From Axinella damicornis (lineage: Eukaryota; Porifera; Demospongiae; Axinellida; Axinellidae): DNA of 64,000 nucleotides. Below the pieces are notes generated by a model that worked only from the letters and a program-made list of their open reading frames with translations, was not told the DNA's origin and did not search any database. Shown one piece after another: positions 23,601 through 34,445 of this stretch (within the stretch, counting starts at the first letter, position 1; every line of letters starts with the position of its first letter). Where the stretch lies: positions 17,660,508 through 17,724,507 of the forward strand of contig OZ007509.1 of assembly GCA_963931865.1 (NCBI GenBank), read 5' to 3'. A program made the position numbers and the translations under genes.

Positions 23601-26600
23601 GGCCGCTAGCCGCATCAAAGAGAGAAGCCCCCCTTGTTTATTCCGGTTGCCGCCATGGGAAAACGTAAACAGATGAATAACTCTATATAACCGTATGCGA
23701 GTGACGTCATCTCATTAATTATTCATGAGCAAAATTGCGCGATTTTGCCGATGCCATGCTTCCTACCTTAATTGGCAATGGTGACCTCCTGTGGATGTCA
23801 TACACAGACCTGTCCACAGCTGCCAATGGCTGCAGTGGGCTAGCAACAGAATTCTATTTTAGCCATGACACATGTATATACCCCAGATGATTGTCAGACA
23901 CTCACAAACACAGGGCTACATTGTTCTATTTGAAGCACACCTTTATGTCTGGGAGTGTCCAGACTGATATGTCATCGGCAGTGTTGAGCAGAGAGTAATG
24001 TTCATCAGAGAGGTACTCCATTGCTATGGCGTACACATCCTGGGAGGGGGTAAGGAGGAGGGGGCGAGGGGAGGGAGGGAGGGAGGGAGGGAGGGAGGGA
24101 GGGAGGGAGGGGGAGGGGGAGGGAGAGGGAGGGAGGGAGGGGGGAGGGAGGGGGGAGTGATCACTCCTCCCTCCCTCCCACTCATGAGGGGGAGGGAGGG
24201 AGGGAGGGTGGGAGGAAGGATGCAGGGAGAGGGAGGAGGCGTGAGGGGGAGAGGGAGGAAGCATGGAAAGATGTAGATGGAGAGAGGGAAGGGGGGGGGG
24301 GGGGGGGAGGGAAGGAGGAGGGAGGGGGTAGCAAGTAGGGATGAAGCAGGCAGATGGTCTCGGAGAGAGAGAATTATTGCATGCATGATTGTATTCATCT
24401 TAAATTTACCCTGGATGGCTCACACAGAGTGTAATAGATCTCCGGCATGAAGGATTGGAGCACAGGGTTATCCAACCTTGCTACTTCCACCTCTCGAATG
24501 TGGCAGTGCCTATAAGCGTATGGGAGGGGAGGGAAGGAAGGAGGGGAGAGAGGAGGAGTAGGATTAAGGGAAGAGGCGGAAGGAGAGACAGAAGGATGGA
24601 GGGATGGAAGGAAGGGAGGGGACGGAGAATGGGGCAAAGATAGAGGGAGGGGGATGGAAGCAAGGAGGGGGGAAAAGAGGGTGGGGAGGGAAAAACAAAA
24701 TATGAGCTGTATGGTTTTTCATTCTTTCCAGGAAATTTGAGAATGAGGCTGGGTACGTATGCTCTGGAACTCAGACAGGGGAATAAGCAGACCTACCCGT
24801 ACAATATAATGTCCTCACACCTGAATCCGGTCTCCATCTTGTGTCTGTCGTAGATCATGGCGAGCGTGAGTCCACAGCCCTGTGCCATCTTGTTGATCAT
24901 GTTCCCTGTCTCTACGTCTGTCGGCTTTGACTTCAGCACCACACTTAGCTTCCCAGGAGAGCCTGTGAGTGAGTGCGCGTGAGTGTGTGTGTGTGTGTGT
25001 GTGTGCGTGTGCGTGTGCGTGTGCGTGTGCGTGTTTTGGTATATAATTAATAAGAGGGCGTCCCACATGGCTCAAACGTCATGAGGTGATCAAAATTCAC
25101 ACACATGTTGACCATATTCTAATGCCCATACATTAGGATTGTGATCCGAGTATCGATCCTGTGAGGTAGCAAATCACAGACTGCAGTGAATGTGAAGTTC
25201 ATGCCTGATACATGCTGAGAGGGTATTATGCATGCCACTCGCCATCATGGTGCATGTAGTCGACGTTGAACCCGAAGTGGCCCACTTTTTTGCTCATCTC
25301 CGCCTTTGTTAGCTCCGACAGGATGCTGTTTCCCGTGTTCACCTGACGACACAAGCAGCTAGAGGTGATACAGTGTACTTACAACCAACTACAAGTACCC
25401 TATAAAGACTGTCATAGTCCAATGTGTATGGGGTTGTGTCAGTGTGATCAAATACAAGAGTAAATTAAGGGGAGGAAAGGGAGGGGGAGGGGGGAGGTGA
25501 AGGGGAGGGAGATGGGGAAGCAGAGCGGAAGGGGGAGGAGAGGGGAGGATGGAGGGAAAAGAGGAAGCACAGCGGGAGGGGGAGGAGAGGAGAGGGGGAG
25601 GGGAGCTAGGAGGAGGGGAGGAGGGAGGGGAAAAAGGATCTAATCTCCCATATTGCAATGCTGAATAGCCCTCTTCACTGCACCACTTACACTCATCCTG
25701 CTCCAGTTCAAAAGCCTTCCTCGTGATCCCAGTACGTTGGCAAAGAACTCCCTGTTCAAGAACTCCTCTTTCAGCCCATGGGTAGGCCAGTTCCTTCCCA
25801 GTTTCTCGTGAGCAGAGGCAAACTGGCCACTTGCAACGGCGGCCAACGTTGACAGCTCCAGTCCCAGACCAAACCCAACGATTATCTCTGCCAGGCGGCT
25901 CACATCTCCCTGCACGTGGGGGAAAAATAGATGCTCTATGGTGTACTGATGCACAGCATACAAATGCACATCAGTGTGACACAGCATAGCTGCCGTGCAC
26001 ATGCACGCAAGGCGGAGGTCTAGCAAACATTGCATTAGGACGATATATAGTTACTTCTTCTTAACCTGAAATCCCATTCATACCCGCTGTGCACGGGGCC
26101 CAGATTGATAGGATAAACACACCTTGCCATAGCATCCCATAAGAGAAAGACACTCCTTCTGCGTGGCAAGTGCCGTCCCTCCGCCAACTGTTCCCAGGAT
26201 AAGGCTCGGTAGCACAAGTGTGACGTAGATACCCCCTACTTCTGCTCCCCCACCACCACGATCCTTCACAACAGTGCCATTTTGCAACTCTAGCTGTTGT
26301 AGTTTTTCCATGGCAGGTGTGAGTTTAGTCACCTTACCTGAGGAGGGAGGGAGGGAGGGAGGGAGGGAGGGAGGGAGGGAGGGAGGGAGGGAGGAGGGGA
26401 AGAGGGAAGGAGGGAGGGAGGGAGGGAGGGAGGGAGGGAGGGAGGGAGGGAGGGAGGGAGGGAGGGAGGGAGGGAGGGAGGGAGGGAGGGAGGGAGGGAG
26501 GGGAAGAGGGAGGGAGGAGTTACTATTCGGATCTATTTAGACGATGGGTGTACAAAGTAGCCAGCTAAGTACTATGCTAGGTATCTTGGGCTAGGAATGA

Positions 26601-29600
26601 GATACGAAGCTGGGATTTGTACCATTGTTATTAGCATGAATAGAACCTTCAACTGATGTCCTAAAAATGATGTTTCATATTTTTGCCAAAAATCACACTC
26701 GACCAAAGGCTATAATATGGTTTTTCGTGAATTTGGGTCAAAATTAAATCTACAGCAAAATGGACATCATTTGAAAGTGCCATTCATGCTGATCACAATG
26801 GTGCAAATCCCAGCCTCGTATCTCATTCCTAGCCAAAGATACCTAGCATAGTACTTAGCTCAACCATTAATTTTGGCCTAATTTGCACCATTTTGATCAG
26901 CATGAGTGGAACATTCCAATGCATGGTGTCCATTTTGCTGTAGGTTGAATTTTGACCCAAAACCACAAAAAAACCATGACAAAATGTGACGGATCCATCT
27001 GCCAATTTTTTGGTTTAATTCCAAGGTTGGCATTCAAAATCATTTTCCAAAATCTGCTAATTAGGGCACAAAACAAACCACAGTTTTAGTAAACTTGCAG
27101 TATCAAGTAGAAGGCTTCAAGTGAAAACAGATACAAAGCAGTTGTGGTTGCAGTTGCGTTGCAAAGATTTATCTCAGAAGTCAGCCTCAGACATTCTACA
27201 CGCAGACTAGTTCTCAGGCTTTGAGGTTGTTTTGGTGTTTGGTGGCTTCTGGGAGCTTGCACAGAAAAAAAATTCTGGGACCAGCTGGGATTCGGACCCA
27301 AGACCTTCTGAATACTAGTCAGATGCTCTTACCACTAAGCCACTGGGCCCCACGGCAGAGGAGCAGAAGCAAGTCTGCATATAGCAGCGCAGGCTAGAGG
27401 ACTTAGCTGATTCCAGCTGTATTTCTCTCACTCACGGTTCGTTTCACTGCCATAAGTGGATATCCCCTGCAGATGGAGTTACGGGCCTGGGTGGATAGAC
27501 ATTGCCTGAGTGGCAACCAACTCTAACCACGCGCAGCTTTGCCGTATGCCTGCTTGACTGGCCAGGCCAAGAGGGGCTAGCGGCTACACTGATGTTCTAA
27601 TGGTAACTGGTATCATGCGCAAACCTACTTGTAGTTAACCTCGCCCCGCCCTTGCGGGGGAGGTTCTAGTACTCATCGTGTGTGTCTGTCTGTCTGCCTG
27701 TTGCTGTTCTAGCGGGCACTGCGGGTACTTGACGAGCGAGATCAAGGTATCAAAAGAAAGCGCTCAACGTAAGGAACAAAATCAACATAGCAATTTGGAT
27801 AAAAATGTTTAGTTCAAGAGTTATGCCAGTTTTTAGCTCACAGTGAAAACTTTACTTGGTGCTTGTGCCACAAAATCGACATCAGCGGGTCACTAGCGCT
27901 GTTACTAGACTACTGGTACGTGAAGCATGGCGTCTAGCGACACCAGCGCTACCACAAACCAAGCGGCACAAAGTGACAAACTGATGAGCTAGCTGGCTAC
28001 AGTCTGGTTCCCAGGATCCCGATACCAGACCCCGAACGCGCATCGGATGACACGTGATACTTACACGTGCAGTATGCGCATGCATACGTGGACGTGCATG
28101 TGGCCGGCTATACCGTTTGGCGGCTCAGTTGGAGTGCATTCAGTTCTTCTTAGCTAGCTTACTGTTCTAGCACATTTTTATGCACGATGCCTTTTACATG
28201 TACTCACAGTATGGAGTTTAATAGCATATTATTGGAGCGCAGTGCCGGCTGGGCGGGGTAGTTATTGAGGGGGTGGGGCATGAGCCTGCCCCCAGGCCCC
28301 CAAGTGATTAAGTTCACGCATGCGCAGTTATTGGCTTTGTTCTGTCCTCGTGCCCAGCCGAGCTGTTTGCGTGCTTGTCTGTGAGTGTGGGTTTCCAGTG
28401 CTAGTGCCGTTTATTGATCCCCTCCCACCCTTCCCGAATTTTTGGCTGTCAGGTCTTTGGTTCGCTGGTCTTCCCCAGCTCTCCACTGAGGCTGGCCTAT
28501 TATTAGCTCTTGATTGCCAGCTTTGGTGTGAACGGCGTGTAGGTAGCTTGCTTGGGCAGGGTTATTATTTCTGGATAATAATTAATAATGGTTAATTGAC
28601 CCCAAAGGCAATCAACTCCAAAGTTTTACCCCGCACTTGAGTGAGGGGCAAGCTACTGCCACGCCTCCTGCCACCTCTCCTTTAACTCTTGAGGCTCACA
28701 GGTTAAAATGAGTGTTTCTGGGCGACATTTGTTAAGCTCTGCTCCTGTTAATGTTAAGATAGTGGAATGCGTTTGTGGTCACTCGTTTCGTAAGCGGAGG
28801 TACCGAGAACGCACTCCAGTATAGTAAACCTCCATATAAATTTGCCGGTCACATGACCGTGTCCAACCTCCTCTGGAATGCAACTGCTCCATGCATGTCC
28901 TGCACGTGCACTTCGCTAGGCTCGCCCTCCAATGTCCTGCATTCCACTAGTAGATCTTATGGGTACGCTTCGCTACATGAGGGCGAGGTAAACATACATG
29001 TAGTCTAAGCCAGTTATTGCACTCTAGCAGTCTATTAGCTGTTTAGAGCTCCTCGGTGAATATAGGTAGCATCCTATAACAGCTAAGAGACCTGCTTGAG
29101 ACAATACTGTAGTCGCGCGTTATTAGGCCCTCAGAGACCCCCATAAACCACACAATGCAGTCTAAACTTTGGGGGGGTCTCAGTGTGGAGGAATCCTAGC
29201 CCTTGCCCTGCAGACAGGGCCTCACACCTACCCTGGCTCTCAATCTCCTCCTGGGACGCTGGTGCCATCATGACCTGCGCACAACCAGACTCCCCGATGC
29301 ACGCCACGTCCTGCCCGGTGGCAATAAACACAGCTGCCAGAATGTTATTCACATTCGAGTTGAACGACAGCCCTCCACACCTCTCAACCGTGTTCTTGGT
29401 GAGCTCGTAAAATGTCAGAAAACCCTTTGTGTCAATCTGGTGGAGGAAGATCAAGAAGTACCGTAATGTTACAGTTACAACATTCGGCTAATTCATGTAC
29501 TTTGGACTGTTATCCTTACACGTTAGCAATATCTTAGTCCCTCCCCCAAGTAAGTGTACTTACGTTTAACACAAGGCAACATCACACCCAGCTCTGACAA

Positions 29601-29652
29601 AGGTTTTTCACAGCTAAGCTGAGCCATTTTCACCCTTTGGTTGAACCTACCT

Positions 29653-29693
<41 letters not shown>

Positions 29694-31981
29694 AGTCCCA
29701 ACCATCCTATTCACGCTGAACCTCCCAATAGTGTTACCAGAAGTGACAATACGTCTCATGATGCAGAATACGTCTCATGATGCAGAATATGCGTCATTAG
29801 TTAAAAAGGGTTGACAAGAGCTGCAACAATATTATGCATCACCATTTTCAATTTACAACAAGGGGCCGCTGATCATGGCCACACCCCCTACCATTCACTC
29901 CTGTATGCAACTATGGTGATTGAAGTATTCCAATGAAAAATTATGTGGTTTTAAAATTAGTTTGGCACTTAGTCAGCACTTCCTTTTTGGGGCATCCTTT
30001 ATATAGTAGTATGAGCCGCCGAAGGCGGTGAAGGAGCGTGCAACTTGCGTGCCATGTAAATACAAATTAGTTACGTACTTCCGCGTTTGAAAATAAATCG
30101 GATACGTCATAAGTTTTCTGGGGGCAGTTTTATTAAGCCTTCAGGGGCGTCCTGACACTCGGTTCCCTGCTTGTTTCGCTCTTGCAAACTTCAGCACGGT
30201 CATGCTCCGCTTGACAGCGCGTCTCATGGGAGAATCCTTCCTGGTGCATAGAAAGTTGCGGGGAGATACTTCCTGAAGGCTACAAGCTGAAGTTTCGACC
30301 CTCGGATGGGCGTGGAGTTCCTTCTTCAAACAGAACTCGCTTCGCTCGAGGTAGCTCACTCTCGATGTCTACGCTTCGCCATTGCGGGTGGCTCTGTCAA
30401 AACAATGCTGTACTAAATAAAGCTAAGTACGAGTCACGTGCACTGTAGGCGTCACGCAACGTCTAAATGAGCTTCCGCTTTCCAAATATGGAAGTCATTA
30501 CTACTACAGATTTGTATTTACATGGCACTCACGGGTATTCGCGAGTTGCACGCTCCTTCGCCGCCTTCGGCGGCTCATGCGCTCCTGATAGTAGTTGGTT
30601 TGTCTGTGCAACACCTCATTAATTTGTGCTATAAAAACATTGAGGAATGGCCTACAAAGATTCTGACTGTACTATTGTGATCGCTATCATGCAGTGACAC
30701 AACCGTACAATTTTAACTCACGTTGGTGGAGTTTTGTCCTGCCGTCGGCAGCCATTGCTCAAGCACTCTCTTTGATGTTCGGTCGAGATCGCTGTCGTTC
30801 ACTGACGCTTACATGCCGAAACTCACTGTGCTGGCAAAGTTGTGAGTGCTGTATCTTGTCTTCATTTGATCAGCTGAGCATGGTCATACGTGTTAATGAG
30901 TTGCAATACTTACAATGTAGCTTGCGCTACCAGCGAGTTGCAACTGGTTGCAACGGCTGCTACCAGGAATGTGGTTTCCCCTCGAAATAACAGGAAATGG
31001 CTTTTTTGCAGACAGGTCTTGTCTATTAGCGCTGCGTCTGTAGCTGTGCCCCCAAAAAACAGGAAATAAAAGGGGACGTGGCATTGCAATTTAATTGCCT
31101 ATACATATAGGAGGTGAAATAAATCCAATGGTTAAAGGGTTAATGTGTGCTCGAATACATACCTTCAAGACAGATCTTAGAATTTCCTCTGGAACCCAGG
31201 CCTCAGCCTGCGCATGGATCCCTCGCGTCTGAAACAGGTTCATTGCAGCAATCTTCTTATCACCACTCATGTTCGACTCGATCCAGAAATTCATCACCTT
31301 GATGTCGGGCAGCTCTTGCTCAACCTTCCTCAGCACCCACTTGCACGAGTGCCAAGTACCGCTTGTGACCATGTTCTGTCCGGAGGCATCCTGTGTACGG
31401 TAACGAAAATGAACCACCAAGGTTCGACCAAAACGGTGTGGTACCAGTTCGGTCAGTTCTGCATGCTGGCTGAATAGCTGGACCTGTTTCTGCAGAGCAG
31501 AGAAATTGGTCTTCAGCCACTCCCACAGTTTTTCCGCCTCAACCAGGTTTCGCATCTGGAAAGCCGGCGCGCGCACCATGCACTGCTCAGATACTCTTAC
31601 ATGAACCCCTCCCGACCTCATCAAGGCGGTCGCGCCACGAGTTGCAGACGCCACCAGCGCCCCTTCTGTGGTTGCAAACGGGCAAAGGACGTAGCCGTTC
31701 ACATGTTCCCCTCTCAACAGCAACGGTCCCACTAACCCCACAGGCACTTTGGCCAGACCGATCGGGTTCTCGACGTTTCCCTTCAGCTTTAAACAGGAAC
31801 AGGAGTCCTGGTCTCCCTCGTTCTTCCACCACTGGCCAGTGTGCTCGAGGTTACACGATGCGAACTTCTCAGCCCATTCCCTGCGCTTCCTACAGCGATC
31901 GGGGTCGTAGTGGCCACGGTATGGGATCCGTGGATGGCCGTATGCATCGATGTCTTCTCCTCGCTTCAGTTCTTCACTCAT
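20657..31981 (-). CDS. Soluble HMG-CoA reductase fused to an APH/CHK-like kinase (914 aa, 12 exons)
   Basis: Exons, in coding order: 31981-31163, 29436-29232, 26337-26123, 25909-25691, 25342-25243, 24962-24797, 24509-24410, 24039-23941, 22588-22410, 22123-21910, 21442-21207 and 20849-20657. All phases match and give 914 residues to a TAG stop. Residues 1 to about 455 are a class I HMG-CoA reductase without membrane helices: [31 protein letters not shown] with catalytic Glu106; GDKK with Lys242; IATGQD with Asp316; [12 protein letters not shown]; and [11 protein letters not shown] with His447. The reaction is HMG-CoA plus NAD(P)H to mevalonate. Residues about 487-914 resemble aminoglycoside/choline/ecdysteroid-kinase folds: VVLKSKP (Lys530), DLARVH, the catalytic loop [13 protein letters not shown] (HxDxxxxN, Asp730, Asn735), and YDWE (Asp798). 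The kinase part has no start of its own and no stop separates the halves, which supports a true fusion. The reading starts at the first ATG; an upstream GTG in frame is ignored. Intron 5 has a GC donor. The kinase substrate is unknown. Confidence 0.88.
22313..22408. repeat. (CA)n microsatellite at a splice donor
   Basis: The (CA)n, (CGCA)n and (CATG)n tracts read as GT-rich repeats on the gene's strand. They begin directly at the 5' splice site of exon 9 of the HMGR-kinase gene (donor GT at 22409-22408). Confidence 0.85.
22746..23760. other. Intron 8 of the HMGR-kinase gene: repeat-like insert
   Basis: A plus-strand open frame (22746-23201) reads [14 protein letters not shown] and [20 protein letters not shown]. 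It has no recognised family and no splice partner, and is probably part of an inserted element bounded by CTTAAGGTAGGAAACATGG near 22794 and CATGCTTCCTACCTTAATTG near 23754, which are inverted copies. That gives a TIR element of about 975 bp, so the frame could be remnant element protein. Confidence 0.55.
24041..24330. repeat. (GGGA)n tract, pyrimidine-rich on the gene strand
   Basis: A long tract of GGGA/GGGGA units with a 17-G run near 24291-24307. On the gene's strand it is a (TCCC)n polypyrimidine tract that ends exactly at the 3' splice site of exon 8 (exon starts 24039). A small inverted duplication around 24160-24185 makes a hairpin. Confidence 0.85.
24521..24700. repeat. GGGA/GGAAG-rich tract before exon 7
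   Basis: A purine-rich imperfect repeat on the plus strand, read as a pyrimidine tract on the minus strand. It ends about 10 bases from the exon 7 acceptor (exon starts 24509). Confidence 0.8.
24966..25034. repeat. (GT)n/(GTGTGC)n microsatellite before exon 6
   Basis: A (GT)n and GTGTGC tract on the plus strand reads as (CA)n on the gene strand. It directly abuts the exon 6 acceptor (ACTCACTCACAG, exon starts 24962). Confidence 0.85.
25468..25637. repeat. GGGGAGG-rich tract in intron 4
   Basis: A purine-rich imperfect repeat, about 55 bases past the exon 4 donor of the HMGR-kinase gene on its strand. Confidence 0.75.
26341..26516. repeat. (GGGA)n tract before exon 3
   Basis: An almost pure tetranucleotide repeat of about 175 bases. 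On the gene's strand it is (TCCC)n and forms the polypyrimidine tract of the exon 3 acceptor (CCTCCTCAG, exon starts 26337). Confidence 0.9.
26563..26860. mobile_element. Fold-back element in intron 2
   Basis: The left arm starts AGCTAAGTACTATGCTAGGT and continues through GGAATGAGATACGAAGCTGG. The right arm CCAGCCTCGTATCTCATTCC continues to ACCTAGCATAGTACTTAGCT. A partial third copy of the inner sequence follows at 26880-26990. It is non-coding. Confidence 0.8.
27278..27349 (-). tRNA. tRNA-Thr(AGT)-like gene inside intron 2
   Basis: The minus strand folds as a 72-base cloverleaf. The acceptor GGCCCAG pairs with CTGGTCC with one mismatch. The D arm is GCTT-AGTGGTAA-GAGC. The anticodon arm is TCTGA-CTAGTAT-TCAGA with anticodon AGT. 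The T arm is TTGGG-TCCGAAT-CCCAG. Box A (TGGCTTAGTGG) fits, and box B (GGTCCGAATCC) has one change from consensus. A run of eight T follows seven bases past the 3' end and would stop RNA polymerase III. It lies in the same orientation as the host HMGR-kinase gene. The acceptor mismatch and box B change leave open a tRNA pseudogene or the head of a tRNA-derived SINE. Confidence 0.65.
29654..29693. repeat. Poly-C tract of 40
   Basis: An uninterrupted run of about 40 C in intron 1 of the HMGR-kinase gene. On the gene's strand it is poly-G, and it could form a G-quadruplex in RNA or DNA. The assembled length is likely approximate. Confidence 0.9.
30011..30578. mobile_element. Inverted-repeat element in intron 1
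   Basis: The left end ATGAGCCGCCGAAGGCGGTG continues through AAGGAGCGTGCAACTTGCGT and GCCATGTAAATACAAAT. The right end is the complement and finishes CGCCGCCTTCGGCGGCTCAT. The ends themselves contain a CCGCCGAAGGCGG palindrome. A 72-codon minus-strand frame inside ([15 protein letters not shown]) is unrecognised. Confidence 0.75.
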
Positions 31982-33231
31982 CTTGTCAAAACTCACCTTA
32001 ACTAACCACTAATTAGATTTCTCACACTTACTTTGCAGCGCAGAGCTGCAGTGTGACAAATCAAATTAGTGGTTAGCTATGGTATACACTTTGCACTTTT
32101 CACCTGCAAGGTCAACCTGCAAGGTCAACCTGCATGTTCGCGCAGCCAAAGTTTTCATTCGCAATGATTCAGAACTGGAACGGATCTGAACGGATTCGTG
32201 ACCAAAGGAATCCGGAAGTGACTAACGCGCGCGACCTTCGTACTTCACCTGCAGTTGTTGAATCATTTGGATGGCCTTTGGCTGTACCCTTGCACCTTGA
32301 GTGTAGACTGTGTAGCTAATCTATAGGGTCACTTAGAAAAGGACGTAATTCATGACAAATTCCCATGGGTCACTCATGGGAAAGAATTACTGGCTCATGG
32401 GAAAGAATTACGTCATTTAGCTACACCTTGGGTTACTCATTGCCCCAAAGTAGGTACACTGTGAAACCACCTCTATAGGGAAAGATCTACGTCAATTGCC
32501 TCAAAGGGATAATTCCTCAAAGAATTGACTCTGAATCTCATTTAGATTTCCACCAAAGGGGGTACCCCTGCTATTGATTCTTATCTAACATCCTATAATA
32601 TAGGCAACCAGCAACCTGATTATTACAATGATTGCGGCCTCAACAAAAATTGTAATGCTGCAGTGTTCTCATGAAGTAATACCAAGGATTGTAGCTACAA
32701 TCAGCTATAGCTACCACTTTCAGTAACAAACTGCACGCAAATTTGTTCTAGCTCACCTGTATAATGAGCTCCTATAACGAGCTTAAACTAGCTATAACGA
32801 GCTTATGGGCTCCTGACTTGATATACAGATTACCTTTCCTAGAATAGCTACTACACAATGCATACAATCCCAGATGGAGATAGCCATGTATGAACCTTGG
32901 TCATGTATGCATGTATACTGCGACAATATCTGGTGGTATGGGAATACACCTATGTTTAGACAGGCAGATGTTCAACATTCAATTGGTTGCCGTTGCATGG
33001 ATGACAAAGGCAATGGTTAACTAACAAATCTTATTTCCACTGCTGTGCAGGAATTGATGTTAGAAGATGAGTTTCATGGCACATAAGTGTGCATATGCAT
33101 CCATGCTTAAACGTGTAATGATCAGCTAGCCATAGCTAGGTCAGACGCACCCTTAACTTAATAAACTTTCTAGAGGATTTGACTAATGGGCCACCCACAC
33201 CATAGACATAGAATGACAGCCCATAGTTGAG
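31982..33231. promoter_or_regulatory. Divergent upstream region, HMGR-kinase side
   Basis: Non-coding DNA upstream of the minus-strand HMGR-kinase ATG (31981) and of the plus-strand DRE-TIM gene (34446). A direct repeat of AAGGTCAACCTGCA lies at 32107-32134. A CCATGGGTCACTCATGGG hairpin with repeated GGGAAAGAATTAC blocks lies at 32363-32412. No TATA box or defined start could be assigned. A promoter role is inferred only from the head-to-head layout. Confidence 0.4.
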
Positions 33232-33469
33232 TAGTCTCGTGCCCAGACCCCACCCCTCGCGGGAAAGAGGGTCTGGCGACTTTGCGCAGAAGCCTCGGTC
33301 TTCATTAAAAATTCATACTTTTTAGGCAGGAATTTCAGACTGCCAATGAAATCGTAGAGAATTCAATTTTGTCTTTATTAGGAGCGAGAAGTTGTAGAAA
33401 ATTCAAATTTCTCTTGCAATTACGTATATCATTTCACGCGTAGGACTTCCGGTTCTGTCCGGTTTCAGG

Positions 33470-33805
33470 TAGTCTCGTGCCCAGACCCCACCCCTCGCGG
33501 GAAAGAGGGTCTGGCGACTTTGCGCAGAAGCCTCGGTCTTCATTAAAAATTCATACTTTTTAGGCAGGAATTTCAGACTGCCAATGAAATCGTAGAGAAT
33601 TCAATTTTGTCTTTATTAGGAGCGAGAAGTTGTAGAAAATTCAAATTTCTCTTGCAATTACGTATGTCATTTCACGCGTAGGACTTCCGGTTCTGTCCGG
33701 TTTCAGGCGGTTAGCTGAGCTATGAATATTCGATGAAGACCGAGAATGTTGCTGAAAGTCACCAGACGGATATTCCGTACACGTTTCCGGCTGGGCACGA
33801 GACTA
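33470..33805. mobile_element. 336-bp MITE copy B, inserted in copy A
   Basis: Same ends and interior as copy A. The target GTTTCAGG is present on both sides (8 bases). It is nearly identical to A and C, so the insertion is recent. Confidence 0.9.
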
Positions 33806-33872
33806 GTTTCAGGCGGTTAGCTGAGCTATGAATATTCAATGAAGACCGAGAATGTTGCTGAAAGTCACCAGA

Positions 33873-34208
33873 TAGTCTCGTGCCCAGACCCCACCCCTCG
33901 CGGGAAAGAGGGTCTGGCGACTTTGCGCAGAAGCCTCGGTCTTCATTAAAAATTCATACTTTCTAGGCAGGAATTTCAGACTGCCAATGAAATCGTAGAG
34001 AATTCAATTTTATCTTTATTAGGAGCGAGAAGTTGTAGAAAATTCAAATTTCTCTTGCAATTACGTGTATCATTTCATGCGTAAGACTTCCGGTTCTGTC
34101 CGGTTTCAGGCGGTTAGCTGAGCTATGAATATTCGATGAGGACCGAGAATGTTGCTGAAAGTCACCAGACGGATATTCCGTACACGTTTCCGGCTGGGCA
34201 CGAGACTA
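33873..34208. mobile_element. 336-bp MITE copy C, inserted in copy A
   Basis: Same ends and interior. The target GTCACCAGA (9 bases) is duplicated on both sides. It differs from B at scattered bases only. Confidence 0.9.
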
Positions 34209-34445
34209 GTCACCAGACGGATATTCCGTACACGTTTCCGGCTGGGCACGAGACTAATAGTTGAGCCATTACACAAGAATGATTATTGCTACATTACAGG
34301 ATCACCCCACAAAACGTAAGGTATAATAATTATTACGACACATCCTTAATCTTCCACATAAGAATCAGTGCGCTTTGCAAGGGGGCAAGTGATTTATGAA
34401 TTCTCACCATTCTGATAGGCAGCTACTGTTGATCGCGCGACCGTC

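Larger units (their letters stand above)
33232..34256. mobile_element. 336-bp MITE (copy A) interrupted by two copies of itself
   Basis: Copy A begins TAGTCTCGTGCCCAGACCC and ends GGCTGGGCACGAGACTA. It is flanked by a direct repeat of ATAGTTGAG (9 bases). It is split into three pieces (33232-33469, 33806-33872, 34209-34256) by copies B and C. After removing those and one copy of each target duplication, A is exactly 336 bp, the length of B and C. It has no coding capacity. The 8-9 base duplications suggest hAT-type mobilisation. Confidence 0.9.

Noticed and set aside
23926..24663. Proline- and serine-rich frames at 23.9-24.7 and 25.4-25.7 kb
   Set aside because: They run through (TCCC)n tracts of introns. 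The real exons 7 and 8 occupy only short parts of them.
25243..25691. Two separate genes (HMGR and kinase) split between exons 4 and 5
   Set aside because: No stop or polyadenylation signal follows the reductase frame before a GTAAGT donor, no ATG or promoter-like start precedes the kinase, and phases join. Kept as a test in the findings.
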